NCBI RefSeq assembly: GCF_000412185.1
Contig: NZ_ASJA01000010.1
Coordinates: 54,618-118,617, forward strand
Reading direction: 5' to 3'
Source of the DNA: Euryhalocaulis caribicus
GTDB taxonomy: Bacteria; Pseudomonadota; Alphaproteobacteria; Caulobacterales; Maricaulaceae
Length of the DNA: 64,000 bases
The notes under the pieces were generated by a model. The model saw nothing but the letters and a program-made list of their open reading frames with translations. It had not been told where the DNA came from and made no database searches. The position numbers and the translations under genes were made by a program. Positions 45,875-57,715 of the stretch are shown in pieces (positions within the stretch are counted from its first letter, which is position 1; each line of letters begins with the position of its first letter).

Positions 45875-46432
45875 TCACGCCTCTTTCATTGTTGCGCGCA
45901 GTCTCTCCAGACGGGTCCGGAGAGAGGAATCGAATAGTCGGGATCCAACCTTGATCTTAAGGCCGGCAATCAGTGCGGGATCGACCTTCGCGTCGATCTC
46001 CACGTCACGCCCCAGCGCCGTCTTGAGCGAAGCGCGGACAGCGTCCAGCTCCTTGTCGCTCAACGCTTCGGCGGAAGTCACTTTCGCCCGGGTCGCGCCG
46101 CGTTCTTTCGCGGACAGCGCCTCGAAGGCGTAAATCATGTCCATCAGGGCGCCGGCGCGCCGGTTCTCGGCCACCATGCCCAGGAACTTACGGGTCAACC
46201 CCTGGAAGCCGGCCTTGTCGGCCAGCGCCGTCATGGCGGACGCCTTGTCTTCTGCGTCGACAAGCGGGCTGTTGACCGCGCGCCGCAGATCCGCGCTTTC
46301 GCGCAGCATGGATTTCAGGCTTGCGAGGTCGGCTTCGACTGCCTCGGCCGCCTTGGCCTCGGTCGCCAGCTCGAAGAGCGCTTCTGCGTAGCGCTCCGCC
46401 GCCTCGTTCACGATTGCGTGTTCGTCATTCAC
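45875..46432 (-). CDS. atpH: F1F0 ATP synthase subunit delta
   Basis: A 185-aa delta (OSCP) subunit linking F1 to the peripheral stalk. The N-terminal helical domain has [20 protein letters not shown] and LLD-type [20 protein letters not shown]. The C-terminal domain has [20 protein letters not shown], then the conserved [20 protein letters not shown]. It is the first F1 gene and its promoter must lie in the ~200 bp behind terC. The F0 genes are not in the window, as expected in alphaproteobacteria, where they form a separate operon. Confidence 0.95.
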   Translation of the reverse strand: MNDEHAIVNEAAERYAEALFELATEAKAAEAVEADLASLKSMLRESADLRRAVNSPLVDAEDKASAMTALADKAGFQGLTRKFLGMVAENRRAGALMDMIYAFEALSAKERGATRAKVTSAEALSDKELDAVRASLKTALGRDVEIDAKVDPALIAGLKIKVGSRLFDSSLRTRLERLRATMKEA

Positions 46433-46629
46433 TACAATGTGCGCTTTCGTAGACGTTTTTCGCCTGTCCCGTCCGGGACAAAAGGAAATCGGGAATTACG
46501 TTGCTGATACTGCAACCACAAGGGGTCTCAGCGGACTTATCCGCCAGCCCGGCGGGCTGATAGCATGGCCCCTTGTGACCGGCAAGCGGGCGATGGCGCC
46601 CTGTAACAGACGCCGTCCGCCCCGCGCCT

Positions 46630-47433
46630 CTATTCTGCCGCCGCCTTGCCTTTCCGCCGCGCCCGCGACGCCAGCACGTTCAGCACTTCCACGGTCAGCG
46701 AGAAGGCAATCGCAAAGTAGAGATAGCCGCGCGGAATATGGAAGCCCAGCCCGTCGGCCACAAGCGCCACGCCCACCAGCAGGATAAAGGCCAGAGCCAG
46801 CATCTTCGTCGTCGGGTGCTTTTCCAGGAAACTGCTGATCGCCTTGGCGGAGAACACCATCACCGCCGTCGACAGCACAATGGCCACGATCATCACGCCA
46901 AGCCGCACGCCCGACCCTTCGTCGCCGCCCAGCTCCGAGGTCATGCCCAGCGCGGTCAGCACCGAATCCAGAGAGAACACGACATTGATGAAGGTCATCT
47001 GCATGACCACCGTCCAGAACGCCGATTTCTTTTTCGCCGCGCCGTGGCCGTGCTGGCCTTCCAGATTGTCGTGAATCTCGTCGGTGCCCTTCCACAACAG
47101 GAACAGGCCGCCAAACAGCAGGATCAGATCCTCCAGCGTCACCTGCACGAAGCTTTCGGGGTGGGAGTCGCCGCCCATGAAGTGCAGGAATTCCGGCATT
47201 TCAAACAGGGTCGCGTGGGAAAGCGAGGCCAGCCACACCAGTCCGAACAGCAGGACAATCCGCATCGCCGCGCCGGAATAGATGCCCAGATCCCGCGCCT
47301 TGGCCTGCTGGCCGTCCTTCACCCGCGTCGCGGCGACGGAGACGAAGACGACATTGTCTATGCCAAGGATGATTTCGAGAAATGTCAGCGTGAGCAGGCT
47401 CAGCCAGACTTCCGGTGACGCAATCCATTCCAT
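46630..47433 (-). CDS. TerC family integral membrane protein
   Basis: A 267-aa protein with seven predicted helices and the TerC signature: [20 protein letters not shown] near the start with the conserved Asp, and [20 protein letters not shown] in the second repeat. TerC proteins are linked to tellurite resistance and to manganese or calcium export during protein secretion. No ter genes adjoin, so a role as metal exporter is more likely than tellurite resistance. It precedes atpH in the same direction with a 197-bp gap and is divergent from the sensor kinase. Confidence 0.9.
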   Translation of the reverse strand: MEWIASPEVWLSLLTLTFLEIILGIDNVVFVSVAATRVKDGQQAKARDLGIYSGAAMRIVLLFGLVWLASLSHATLFEMPEFLHFMGGDSHPESFVQVTLEDLILLFGGLFLLWKGTDEIHDNLEGQHGHGAAKKKSAFWTVVMQMTFINVVFSLDSVLTALGMTSELGGDEGSGVRLGVMIVAIVLSTAVMVFSAKAISSFLEKHPTTKMLALAFILLVGVALVADGLGFHIPRGYLYFAIAFSLTVEVLNVLASRARRKGKAAAE

Positions 47434-47526
47434 CGGCTTTTACTCCCGCCCGAACGCAACTCTGACTTTCATCAAATGATTCTTTACTTCTCTAGCGCAT
47501 TTTCTGTCACATTCGGACGGGGAAAC

Positions 47527-48996
<1,470 letters not shown>

Positions 48997-48998
48997 AC

Positions 48999-51216
48999 TC
49001 AGACGAAACTGTAAGGGTCGATATCGACCTGCACGCGGATCGAAGGCGGGATTTTCACCCGCGTCCGCCACGCCGCAATATAGGCCGACAGATCAATCCC
49101 CGGATCGGCGCGCGCCAGAATGCGCCGCCGCCAGCGCCCGCGTATCACCGCGATGGGCGGCTCGGCCGGGCCGAAAATCTCCACCCCGTCCGTCACCGGC
49201 GCCGCCGCCGCCATGCGCCGCGACCACTGGTCCAGCTTCTCCTGATCCGGTCCCGACAGCACGATCGCGGCCAGCCGGCCGTATGGCGGCAACCCGTAAG
49301 CCTGCCGGGCTTCCAGCTCCGCATCGATGAACGCGTTGCGGTCGCCCGCAATCAGCGCCTGAATCGCCTCGTGCTCTGGCGCATAGGACTGGATCAGCGC
49401 CCGCCCCGGACGCGCCGCGCGCCCCGCGCGCCCTGCCACCTGCACCAGCAATTGATAGGTGCGCTCCGCGGCGCGCAAATCGCCGCCCTTCAGCCCCAGA
49501 TCGGCATCGATCACGCCGACCAGCGTCAGATTCGGGAAATTATGCCCTTTCGCGGCGATCTGGGTGCCGACCAGAATATCGATCTCGCCCGCCTCCATCC
49601 GGCTGACCAGCCGCCGCACCTCGCCCGGCGCCTGCGCGCTGTCGGACGAAAACGTCTCCACCCGCGCCTCCGGGAAGCGCGCCTTCGCCTCTTCCTCGAT
49701 GCGCTCCACGCCCGGCCCCACCGGGCGCAGCGTGTCTTCGGCCCCGCATTCCGGGCAGGTTTTCGGCTTGGGCATGGAAAACCCGGTCAGATGACAGACC
49801 AGCCTTCCCGTATAGCGGTGCTCGACCAGCCATGAATCGGTCTCGGGCGAGGTCATGCGATGGCCGCAGGCCTGGCAGATGACCAGCGGCGCATAGCCCC
49901 GCCGGTTCAGGAACAGCAGGCTCTGCTCGCCCCGCTCCAACGTCTCGGCCACCGCCTTGACCAGAGCCGGCGACAGCCAGTGGTCGCGCTCGGGCGGCTG
50001 CTCGCGCAGATTGATCGCCTCGGTTTGAGGCAGCGTCGCCGCGCCGGGCCGGGACGGCAGCTGCACATGCGCGTACCGCCCCCGCCGCGCGTTCACCAGC
50101 GTCTCCAGAGACGGCGTGGCGGACGCCAGAATGGCCGACGCGCCCGCGAATTTCGCCCGCGCCACCGCCAGGTCGCGGGCGTTATAGACCACCCCGTCAT
50201 CCTGCTTGTAGGAGCCGTCATGCTCCTCATCGACCACGATCGCCTTGAGGTCGGTGAAGGGCAGGAACAGCGCCGAACGCGCGCCCAGAACGATCCGCGC
50301 CCGTCCCTTGGCCACTTCCCGCCAGACCCGCCGCCGCTCCACCTGGCTGACATCGGAATGCCAGACGGCCGGCGCAGCCCCGAACCGCTCCGCGAAGCGG
50401 CGCGTCACCGCCTGTGTCAGCGCGATTTCCGGCAACAGGACCAGGCATTGCGCGCTGTCGCTGCGGCGCAGCGCCTCGGCAATCGCCTCGAAATAGACTT
50501 CCGTCTTGCCTGATCCGGTCACACCGTCCAGCAGCACCGGGGCGTAGGCGTCCCGTTTCACCAGAGACACCAGCTCGTCCGCCGCGCGCTTCTGCCCGTC
50601 TGTCAGATTCATGCCGGCGCGGTCGGGATCGGGAATATCGAAGGGCGGATCCAGCCGCCGTTTGACCCGGCGCAGCGCCCCCGCCTTCTCCAGCCCCGTC
50701 ACCACGCCCGAACTCACCCCGGCGCGCCGGGCCAGATCGGCCGCCGTTCCCGCGTCCGCCGCCGCCTCGGCCAGCACGGCGGCGCGCGCTTCGGTGGCGC
50801 GGGGCGGCGTCCGGCCCGTCGGTTCGAACACGTCCTGCGTGCGCGGCTCTCCGGCCGAATCGCGATGGCGCAGCGCCATGCGCAGGAAAAACCCCCGGCG
50901 GATGCACGGTGTAGCGGGCCGACCAGTCCAGAAACGCCCGTAATTCATCGGTCAGCGGCGGCGCTTCCTGCCGCGATTCGACGGCCTTCAGCGCCCGTTC
51001 GCCCTCATCGGGAACCACCTCCCAGACCACGCCGCGCTGCGACCGGCCGGACAAGGGGGCGATCACCACATCGCCTGCAGTCAGGTCCATCCCTTCCGGA
51101 ATCGCATAATCAAAGGGTTCTGGCAGCGGCATCGGGAAAAGTATCCGCGCTTTAAGCGGTTTTCTCCGATCGGCTTGGCGCTTCTTTAACGCCTCGTCGT
51201 TTAGGGTCGCTGTCAT
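48999..51216 (-). pseudogene. priA: Primosomal protein N' PriA, frameshifted
   Basis: PriA is a 3'-5' helicase that restarts collapsed replication forks. The first ~108 codons (51216-50892; ILFPMPLPEPFDYAIPEGMD, then LRAFLDWSARYTVHPPGVF) lie in one frame. The remainder (LRMALRHRDSA onward, helicase motif DGVTGSGKTEVYFEA, VVDEEHDGSYKQDDG, zinc cysteines CQACGH and CPECG) lies in another. The shift falls at an A5C5 run (50887-50896), where one T too many on the coding strand separates PPGVF from FLRMAL. All later domains are intact. As priA is important for growth, a sequencing error or slippage is likely; real loss is possible. Start 51216 overlaps the divergent DUF484 start; Met at 51132 is an alternative. 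Confidence 0.85.
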
Positions 51217-51895
51217 GAATGGTGATCTCAATACTCTTCCGCGCCCATCCGATGACGAGGCGCTGGAGCTGGTCAAGTCCGTGCTGCTGGAAAACCCGCA
51301 CTGGCTGACCGAGGATTCGGAACTGAACGCGCTGGCGCGCCGGGCCGGGGGGAATGTGGTTGATCTGGAAGCCGCGCGCGTGGCCCAGATTCAGGAACGC
51401 GCCCGCCGCATGGCCGACACGCATCAGGCGATTGTGGAAACCGCCCGCGCCAATCTGGCCGTGCAGTCGCAGGTTCATGCCGTCGTGCTGACCCTGATGA
51501 GCGCCGAATCGGCCGAAGAAGCCGATGAGCGTCTCAGCTGGATGCTGCGCGGCGCGCTGGGCGTGGATTGCGCGAAAGTGCTGGTCGAGGACCTGCCCGT
51601 TTCCGATGGCGCCTCCATCATGTCCGCCGAGGCCGGCCTGATCGAATCGACCATCGGCGTCAGCCGGTGGGAGCGTCTGGGCCGCATGGGCCGCGGCGCG
51701 CGCGTCATCTTCGGCGACGACACCGACCGCCTGCGGTCCGAGGCGATCATCCGCCTGGACATCAATGGCCGCCGCGGCCTGATGGCCCTTGGCTCGCTCG
51801 ATCCCGAGACTTTCCGCGAGGATAACGGCACCGAACTGCTCAATTTCCTCGCCCGCGTTCTGGAGCGCAGGCTGGGGGAATGGCTGTCGCGCTAG
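51215..51895 (+). CDS. DUF484 family protein
   Basis: A 226-aa cytoplasmic protein of the DUF484 family, which has a GAF-like fold. The N-terminal helical part (EALELVKSVLLENPHWLTED, NVVDLEAARVAQIQERARRM) precedes a ligand-binding-like domain (LGVDCAKVLVEDLP, GLMALGSLDPETF). DUF484 genes usually lie directly upstream of xerC, as here, where the stop overlaps the xerC start by 16 bp. Its ATG shares the CATG with the divergent priA start. Function not established; a link to recombination or cell division is inferred from its partner. Confidence 0.88.
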   Translation: MNGDLNTLPRPSDDEALELVKSVLLENPHWLTEDSELNALARRAGGNVVDLEAARVAQIQERARRMADTHQAIVETARANLAVQSQVHAVVLTLMSAESAEEADERLSWMLRGALGVDCAKVLVEDLPVSDGASIMSAEAGLIESTIGVSRWERLGRMGRGARVIFGDDTDRLRSEAIIRLDINGRRGLMALGSLDPETFREDNGTELLNFLARVLERRLGEWLSR

Positions 51896-52818
51896 ACCTT
51901 TCCGCGGAAGAGGCGCTGTCGCGTTTCGTCACGCATATGCGGGACGAACGCCGCCTCAGCCCGAAAACCGTCGACGCCTATCTTTCGGATCTCTCCGCCT
52001 TCTTCGCTTTTCTGCGGGATCATCTTGGCGGGCCGGTGACGCTTGGCGCGGTCGCAAGGCTGGAGGCGCGTGACGTTCGCGCCTATCTCGCCAGACGCCG
52101 CTCCGGGCCGGACCCGCTGTCCGCCCGCTCGCTTTCGCGGCAAGTCTCCTCGATCCGCGCTTTCGTGCGCTTCGCCGTGCGGCGGCTGGGCGTAAAGGCG
52201 GATGGCCTCAACGATCTCCGCACCCCGCGCTTCGCCCGGTCCAAGCCCCGCCCCGTCAGCCCCGCCGCCGCGCGGGAACTGATCGAGGCGGCCTCGGACC
52301 AGACCGTCACGCCGTGGATCGCCGCGCGCGACGCCGCCCTGATCACGCTTTTATACGGCGCGGGCCTGCGCATATCGGAGGCCCTGTCCCTGACCGGCGC
52401 GGACCTGCCCCTGGGCGAGGCGATCCGCGTCACCGGCAAGGGCGGCAAGGCGCGCGTCGTGCCGGTCCTGAAGGCCGCCCGCGACGCCGTGGCGGACTAT
52501 GAAAATAAATGTCCCTATGCGCTGGATGGCGAGCAGCCCGTATTCCGCGGCGCCCGCGGCGGGCCCTTGAACCCGCGTCAGGCCCAGCGCCTGATGCAAA
52601 ACCTGCGCGGCCAGCTGGGCCTGCCGGACAGCGCCACCCCGCACGCCCTGCGCCACGCCTTCGCCACCCACCTTCTGGCCGGCGGCGGCGATCTCCGCAC
52701 CATTCAGGAATTGCTGGGCCATGCCAGCCTGTCGACCACGCAAGTCTATGCGGAAATTGACGCGGCGGGCCTGATGTCGGTCTATGACCGCGCTCATCCG
52801 CGCGCGCGGAAAGCCTGA
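51880..52818 (+). CDS. xerC: Tyrosine recombinase XerC
   Basis: A 312-aa tyrosine recombinase that with XerD resolves chromosome dimers at dif. The N-terminal SAM-like core-binding domain spans ~1-110 (LSPKTVDAYLSDLSAFFAFL). The catalytic residues are Arg164 in LLYGAGLRISEALSL, Lys190 in TGKGGKARVVP, His255 and Arg258 in PHALRHAFATHLL, His281 in LLGHASLSTTQVY and nucleophile Tyr290. Its length and the absence of an arm-binding domain separate it from phage integrases. It overlaps the DUF484 gene by 16 bp, the standard neighbour of xerC. Confidence 0.93.
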   Translation: MAVALDLSAEEALSRFVTHMRDERRLSPKTVDAYLSDLSAFFAFLRDHLGGPVTLGAVARLEARDVRAYLARRRSGPDPLSARSLSRQVSSIRAFVRFAVRRLGVKADGLNDLRTPRFARSKPRPVSPAAARELIEAASDQTVTPWIAARDAALITLLYGAGLRISEALSLTGADLPLGEAIRVTGKGGKARVVPVLKAARDAVADYENKCPYALDGEQPVFRGARGGPLNPRQAQRLMQNLRGQLGLPDSATPHALRHAFATHLLAGGGDLRTIQELLGHASLSTTQVYAEIDAAGLMSVYDRAHPRARKA

Positions 52819-52907
52819 CGCAGCCATCGCCTCTTGGCGAAATGCGCTTTCCTCCTCTAAAGAGGGCGCACAGGGGACATGACTTTTAAGACTTGGACTG
52901 TTTGCCA

Positions 52908-53594
52908 ATGACCACGCTACGCATGGCTTTCGCCGCATTTTTGCTTTCCGCCGGCTCCGCCGCCGCGGTTCCCGTGGTTACCGACGACTGGGATTACGAC
53001 CGGAATTACGACAATTTCGACGACTCCCTGTCCACCGTCGCCTGGACCGAACAGTCGGAGGGTTTGAACCGCATTCGCGTTCAGGTCCGTTGCGACGCCT
53101 TTCAGGGCCTGTCCGCCGCGGTCAGCTTCCCGCAATATATCGCCGCCGCCGCGACGCCGGTGCGCTATCGCGTCGATGACGGGGAGATCGTGACCGAGAC
53201 CTGGTACGCCGCCGAGGATGACCGCGCCATGCTGGTCGCCCCGAACCCCGAAACCTTTGCCTGGCGGATGATCAAGGGCCGCCGCCTGTTCATCGAGGCG
53301 CAGAAGGATCGCGGCGATCCCATCCGCCTGACCTTCACGACCGGCGGCGCGGACGCGGAAATCTATCGCGTCATGCGCGACTGCAATGTCTATGACGACC
53401 GTCTGGTCGACGATATTCCGCTGTTCGGTGATTTTATCGGCGGCGCGCTGGACCCGAAAAAGCCGGGCGAGGAAGGCGAATACCTTCAGCGGTCTAAGGA
53501 AGAAAAGCGCCAGCAGCGCAATACGCGAACGCCGAACACGCTTTCAGACGTGTTCGGCGGCATGTTCGGTCGCGACAAGGACAAGAAGGACTAG
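52908..53594 (+). CDS. Secreted protein of unknown function
   Basis: A 228-aa protein with a Sec signal (MTTLRMAFAAFLLSAGSAAA). The mature part is a strand-rich domain (WTEQSEGLNRIRVQVRCDAF, RYRVDDGEIVTETWYAAEDD, RLTFTTGGADAEIYRVMRDC) whose two cysteines probably form a disulfide. This resembles IalB/VasI-type small periplasmic domains by pattern only. A charged C-terminal tail (SKEEKRQQRNTRTPNTLSDV) follows. ATG 52908 was preferred to 52893 because the signal begins there. It converges on the acidic microprotein gene 3 bp away. Confidence 0.75.
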   Translation: MTTLRMAFAAFLLSAGSAAAVPVVTDDWDYDRNYDNFDDSLSTVAWTEQSEGLNRIRVQVRCDAFQGLSAAVSFPQYIAAAATPVRYRVDDGEIVTETWYAAEDDRAMLVAPNPETFAWRMIKGRRLFIEAQKDRGDPIRLTFTTGGADAEIYRVMRDCNVYDDRLVDDIPLFGDFIGGALDPKKPGEEGEYLQRSKEEKRQQRNTRTPNTLSDVFGGMFGRDKDKKD

Positions 53595-53597
53595 GGC

Positions 53598-53756
53598 CTA
53601 GTCCTTCTTCTTTTTCTTGTCGTCCTCTTCGTCGGGATCGTCCGGCGCGGGCGGCATATAGCTCGGCGGATCGGACGCCGGGAACGTCTCGTCGAGACTT
53701 TCGTCAATCTCTTCTTCGCGGGACTTGTCGTCCTTGGGTTTCTTCGGATCACTCAT
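53598..53756 (-). CDS. Acidic microprotein with FPASDPP motif (A)
   Basis: A 52-aa strongly charged protein on the minus strand: MSDPKKPKDDKSREEEIDES, then LDETFPASDPPSYMPP and an Asp/Glu/Lys tail. The block ID-ES-LDETFPASDPPS is a conserved motif found in small bacterial proteins, and is shared with the next leftward-reading gene at 53.9-54.0 kb. It is too short for a fold, so it may be intrinsically disordered. It ends 3 bp from the convergent secreted-protein gene. Function unknown. Confidence 0.65.
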   Translation of the reverse strand: MSDPKKPKDDKSREEEIDESLDETFPASDPPSYMPPAPDDPDEEDDKKKKKD

Positions 53757-53855
53757 GGATCGAGCCTCCTTCGGGGCGGTTTTTGTTCACCGGTTGAACG
53801 CATCGTCGCCCAAAAGGCTCCATCGGCCGCGCGCCTGTCTGCATATCACCGCAAG

Positions 53856-53886
53856 GAAAAAGGCCGGGCGTTTGCGCCCGGCCTTT
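53856..53886 (-). terminator. Bidirectional rho-independent terminator
   Basis: A perfect GGCCGGGCG / CGCCCGGCC stem with a 4-nt loop (TTTG), flanked by A/T runs: TTTTT on the minus strand and TTTCTTC on the plus strand. It closes the beta-oxidation operon behind microprotein B. Confidence 0.9.
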
Positions 53887-53888
53887 CT

Positions 53889-54035
53889 TCATTCTTCCTC
53901 ATCCCCCGGCGCGGGGTCGTCCCGGTCTGAACCGGGCGCCGTCGCCGTGGGCGGATCGGAGGCGGGGAAGGACTCGTCGAGCCCCTCCTCCAGCTCCTCG
54001 TCAGGCGGCATGACGTCCCTGCCCTTGCCGGACAC
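53889..54035 (-). CDS. Acidic microprotein with FPASDPP motif (B)
   Basis: A 48-aa protein (GTG 54035) or 40-aa protein (ATG 54011): [20 protein letters not shown], then [20 protein letters not shown]. It shares LDE(S/T)FPASDPP with microprotein A but is otherwise different, so the pair are distant paralogues. The GTG lies 3 bp after the fadJ stop, making it the last gene of the beta-oxidation operon, directly before the terminator. A length of 40-48 residues and high acidity suggest disorder. Function unknown. Confidence 0.6.
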   Translation of the reverse strand: MSGKGRDVMPPDEELEEGLDESFPASDPPTATAPGSDRDDPAPGDEEE

Positions 54036-54038
54036 GGG

Positions 54039-56243
54039 TCAGGCCGCCTTCTTCTCGTCGCGGCCGAAGCGGCCATAGAAGGTCTCGCCCTTGCCGGCCA
54101 TCTCGCGCAGAAGCTCGGGAACCTCGAACGGATCGCCATATTTGGCTTCCAGCTCATCGGCCCGTTTCACGAAGGCCTCCGTTCCCACCGTATCGATGAA
54201 GCTCAGCACGCCGCCCGTGAAAGGCGCATAGCCCCAGCCGAGGATGGAGCCGACATCGGCTTCCCGCGGATCGTCCACGATGCCCTCTTCCATGGAGCGC
54301 GCCGCCTCGATGGCCTGCGAATACAGGACGCGGTCGCGGATCAGGTCCGTGGAGGGCTGTTTCTTCTCGGGCAGGACGCCGTCCTTGGCGAACTGGTCCA
54401 GCTCTTCCCAGAGACGTTTCTTGCCGCCGTCCGGATAGACATAGAAGCCCTTGCCGTTCTTGCGGCCCATGCGGTCGGCCTCATACATCACCGTCAGGAT
54501 GCGCTCGGTCGGGCCGTCGGCGGCCTCCGGGCCCATATCCTTCTTGGTGGCCTGCAGCACCTTGTAGCCAAGATCGATGGCGACCTCGTCCTGAAGGGAA
54601 AGCGGCCCCACCGGCATGCCGGCCATCTTCGAGCCATTCTCGATCAGGGCCGGCAGATAGCCTTCCTCCAGCATATGCATGCCCTGCTGGATATAGCGCA
54701 TGACGCAACGGTTCGCGTAGAAGCCGCGCGTATCCTCGACCACGATCGGGGTCTTCTTGATCTGGGCGACGAAATCGATGGCGACGCTGATCGCCTTGTC
54801 GCCCGTCTTCTCGCCCTTGATCAGTTCAACCAGCATCATTTTCTCGACCGGCGAGAAGAAGTGCACGCCGATGAAGCGGTCCTGATCGGCGCCGTATTCG
54901 GCCAGCGAGGAGATCGGCAGGGTCGAGGTATTGGACCCGACAATCGTGTCCGGGCCGACCGACTCGTAGATCTTCTTGATCACCGGCTCCTTGACGTCGC
55001 GCGCCTCGAAGACCGCCTCGACCACGATGTCCGCGTCCTTCAGGCCGGAATAGTCCGTGGTCGCGGTGACGCGGCCCAGGATCTCGGCCTTCTTCTCCTC
55101 GGTCATCTTCTTGCGCTCGACGCGCTTGGCCAGGTCTTTCTCGATATGCTGGTAGCCGCGGTCCGCGCCGTCCTGATCCTTGTCGATCAGGATGACCTCG
55201 ATTCCGGCCTGGGCGGAGACATTGGCCACGCCCGCGCCCATGAAGCCCGCGCCGACGACGCCGATCTTCTTGATTTTTTTGGACTCCTGACCCGCCGGGC
55301 GCGCCGCGCCCTTCTCCAGCGCCTGTTTGGACAGGAAGATGGAGCGGATCATGTTGCGGCTTTCGGGCCGCATCAGCAGCTTGGCGAAATACCGGCTCTC
55401 GATCCGCAGACCGGAATCGATATCCAGCTGCAGCCCCTCATAGACGCAGGACAGGATGAAACGCTGGGCCGGGTAATTGCCCCAGGTATTCTTGCGCAGC
55501 ATGGAGGCCGCGCCCATGAAAACCTGCGCGCCGGACGGATGGTATGGTCCGCCGCCCGGAACCTTGAATTTCTCCTGGTCCCACGGCGCCTTGGCGTCCG
55601 GATTGGCTTTCACCCAGTCCTTGGCCTTCTGGACGATCTGATCGCCCGGCGCGGTGTCCACCAGGCCCAGCTCGGCGGCCTTCTCCACGCGGATCTGCTT
55701 TCCCTGCAGCATCAGGTCGAAGGCGTTCATCGCGCCGACAAGGCGCGGCAGGCGCTGCGTGCCGCCGCCGCCCGGCAGGACGCCGACCATGGCTTCGGGG
55801 AGGCCGACTTTCAGCTTCGGATTGTCATTCGCGGCCACGCGGTAATGGCAGGCCAGCGTAATCTCGAACCCGCCGCCCAGCGCCAGGCCGTTGATCGCCG
55901 CGGCGATCGGCTTGCCGCAGGTCTCCAGACCGCGCAGCGTCTTGTTCAGGCGGAACGCGCTGTCGAAGATTTCCTGTTTCAGCTCGTCTTCCGACTTGGC
56001 GGCGCCGGACCCGCCAAACAGGCCGCCGCCCATTTCCCCAAGATCGGCCCCGGCGCAGAAGCCGGACGCCTTGCCGGACGTGATCACCGCGCCCTTGATG
56101 GCGTCGTCGCTGGCGATCTTTTCGGCCAGTTCGTCGATCTCGCCGATCACTTCATTGGTCAGCGTGTTCATGGACCGGCCCGGCACGTCGAACGTGACCA
56201 GCGCGATGCCGTCATTGTCGATGTCGATGGTGAAATTATTCAT
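54039..56243 (-). CDS. fadJ: Fatty-acid oxidation multifunctional enzyme (enoyl-CoA hydratase/3-hydroxyacyl-CoA dehydrogenase)
   Basis: A 734-aa bifunctional beta-oxidation enzyme. Residues ~1-190 are the crotonase domain ([52 protein letters not shown] with the catalytic glutamates, [20 protein letters not shown]). The 3-hydroxyacyl-CoA dehydrogenase part follows with NAD motif [48 protein letters not shown] and [10 protein letters not shown]. It turns enoyl-CoA into 3-ketoacyl-CoA for the thiolase upstream. ATG 56243 after AAAGGACGAG was chosen over 56282, and overlaps the small glycine-rich gene by 8 bp. Confidence 0.95.
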   Translation of the reverse strand: MNNFTIDIDNDGIALVTFDVPGRSMNTLTNEVIGEIDELAEKIASDDAIKGAVITSGKASGFCAGADLGEMGGGLFGGSGAAKSEDELKQEIFDSAFRLNKTLRGLETCGKPIAAAINGLALGGGFEITLACHYRVAANDNPKLKVGLPEAMVGVLPGGGGTQRLPRLVGAMNAFDLMLQGKQIRVEKAAELGLVDTAPGDQIVQKAKDWVKANPDAKAPWDQEKFKVPGGGPYHPSGAQVFMGAASMLRKNTWGNYPAQRFILSCVYEGLQLDIDSGLRIESRYFAKLLMRPESRNMIRSIFLSKQALEKGAARPAGQESKKIKKIGVVGAGFMGAGVANVSAQAGIEVILIDKDQDGADRGYQHIEKDLAKRVERKKMTEEKKAEILGRVTATTDYSGLKDADIVVEAVFEARDVKEPVIKKIYESVGPDTIVGSNTSTLPISSLAEYGADQDRFIGVHFFSPVEKMMLVELIKGEKTGDKAISVAIDFVAQIKKTPIVVEDTRGFYANRCVMRYIQQGMHMLEEGYLPALIENGSKMAGMPVGPLSLQDEVAIDLGYKVLQATKKDMGPEAADGPTERILTVMYEADRMGRKNGKGFYVYPDGGKKRLWEELDQFAKDGVLPEKKQPSTDLIRDRVLYSQAIEAARSMEEGIVDDPREADVGSILGWGYAPFTGGVLSFIDTVGTEAFVKRADELEAKYGDPFEVPELLREMAGKGETFYGRFGRDEKKAA

Positions 56244-56505
56244 CTGTCTCGTCCTTTCCGCCCGTCGGGCGGTCTTTCTCAATCAGTTGCGCGCCGAAGG
56301 CGGGGGACAGCGCGATGCCGATGCCCATGCCAAGGGCCGGCCCCATCGCCACGCCCAGCGCGAGATTGTCCAACATCAAGCCAAACAGCAGGCCGAAGGA
56401 CACGCCAATCGCAATGCCCACGCCGATCCCGATGGGCAGGCCGCGCTGGAAGGCGGCCTGCTGGCGTTCGCGTTGCTCGTCGTTTGTGTCTTTCCGACCC
56501 GCCAT
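56236..56505 (-). CDS. Small glycine-rich membrane protein
   Basis: An 89-aa protein whose central part ([20 protein letters not shown], then [25 protein letters not shown]) is a glycine-zipper-like pair of membrane helices, flanked by charged ends ([19 protein letters not shown] and [14 protein letters not shown]). It is wedged between thiolase and fadJ genes, 4 bp behind the former and overlapping the latter by 8 bp. Other small proteins of this type occur in alphaproteobacteria, function unknown; membrane docking of the oxidation complex is a guess. Confidence 0.75.
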   Translation of the reverse strand: MAGRKDTNDEQRERQQAAFQRGLPIGIGVGIAIGVSFGLLFGLMLDNLALGVAMGPALGMGIGIALSPAFGAQLIEKDRPTGGKDETDE

Positions 56506-56509
56506 GGGG

Positions 56510-57715
56510 TTACACCCGCTCGATGATCGTCGCCGTGCCCATGCCGCCGCCGACGCAGAGCGTCACAAGGGCGGTTTCCTTGCCCGTGCGCTCCAGCTCA
56601 TCGAGGACGGTGCCCAGGATCATCGCCCCGGTCGCGCCCAGCGGGTGGCCCATGGCGATGGCCCCGCCATTCACGTTCATCTTGTCGTGGTCGATGTCAT
56701 AGGCTTGCATCAGGCGCAGGACGACAGAGGCGAACGCCTCGTTCAGCTCCCAGATATCGATGTCCTTGGCCTTCATGCCGGCCTTGTCGAGCACCTTCTG
56801 GGTCACCGTCACCGGGCCGGTCAGCATGATCGTCGGTTCGGAGCCGATGGAGGCCATCGCCTTGATCCGGGCGCGGGGCTTCAGGCCCGCCGCCTTGCCG
56901 GCGTCCTTGGACCCGACCAGCACCGCCGCGGCGCCGTCCACAATGCCCGAGGAGTTGGCCGGCGTATGGACGTAGTTGATCGCCTCGACTTCCGGGTAGC
57001 GCTGGATGGCCACGCTATCCAGGCCCGCAAATTCCGCCAGTCCCTGGAAGGACGGGTTCAGCGAGCCCAGCGACTGCATGTCGGAATCCGGGCGCATATG
57101 CTCGTCATGGTCAAGCTGGGTCAGGCCCAGCTGGTTCTTCACCGGAACGATGGAGTTCTTGAACCGGCCCTCGTCCCAGGCCTTGGCCGCGCGCTTCTGG
57201 CTCTCCACCGCATAGGCGTCCACGTCATCGCGGGAGAAGCCGTACTTGGTGGCGATCAGGTCGGCCGAGATGCCCTGCGGCACCATGTAATGGTCGAAGC
57301 TCATTTCCGGGTCGGACATCATCGCGCCGCCATCGGAGCCCATGGGCACGCGGCTCATGGATTCCACGCCGCCGCCAATGGCGAAATCCGCCTCGCCCGA
57401 CATCACCTTGGCCGCCGCCATGTTGGTGGCTTCCAGGCCGGAAGCGCAGAAGCGGTTGATCTGCACGCCCGCCGTCGTCTGCGCATACTCGGCGTTGATG
57501 ACCGAAGCGCGGGCGATATCGGCGCCCTGCTCGCCCACCGGCGAGACGCAGCCCAGCACGACGTCGTCCACTCTGGACGTGTCCAGCTCGTTCCGGTCGC
57601 GGATCGCTTCCAGCATCTGGGTGGACAGGGACAGCGCGGTAATCTCGTGCAGCGCGCCGTTCTTCTTCTTGCCGCGCGGCGTGCGCACGGCGTCGTAGAT
57701 ATAAGCCTTGGTCAT
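56510..57715 (-). CDS. fadA: Acetyl-CoA C-acyltransferase (3-ketoacyl-CoA thiolase)
   Basis: A 401-aa thiolase. [20 protein letters not shown] opens it; the acyl-accepting Cys90 lies in [15 protein letters not shown], the His in [18 protein letters not shown], and the second Cys in [17 protein letters not shown]. It cleaves 3-ketoacyl-CoA in beta-oxidation. The start at 57715 overlaps the thioesterase stop by four bases (ATGA); the longer open frame to 57790 lies inside that gene. It forms a fad operon with the downstream fadJ and the upstream acyl-CoA dehydrogenases. Confidence 0.95.
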   Translation of the reverse strand: MTKAYIYDAVRTPRGKKKNGALHEITALSLSTQMLEAIRDRNELDTSRVDDVVLGCVSPVGEQGADIARASVINAEYAQTTAGVQINRFCASGLEATNMAAAKVMSGEADFAIGGGVESMSRVPMGSDGGAMMSDPEMSFDHYMVPQGISADLIATKYGFSRDDVDAYAVESQKRAAKAWDEGRFKNSIVPVKNQLGLTQLDHDEHMRPDSDMQSLGSLNPSFQGLAEFAGLDSVAIQRYPEVEAINYVHTPANSSGIVDGAAAVLVGSKDAGKAAGLKPRARIKAMASIGSEPTIMLTGPVTVTQKVLDKAGMKAKDIDIWELNEAFASVVLRLMQAYDIDHDKMNVNGGAIAMGHPLGATGAMILGTVLDELERTGKETALVTLCVGGGMGTATIIERV

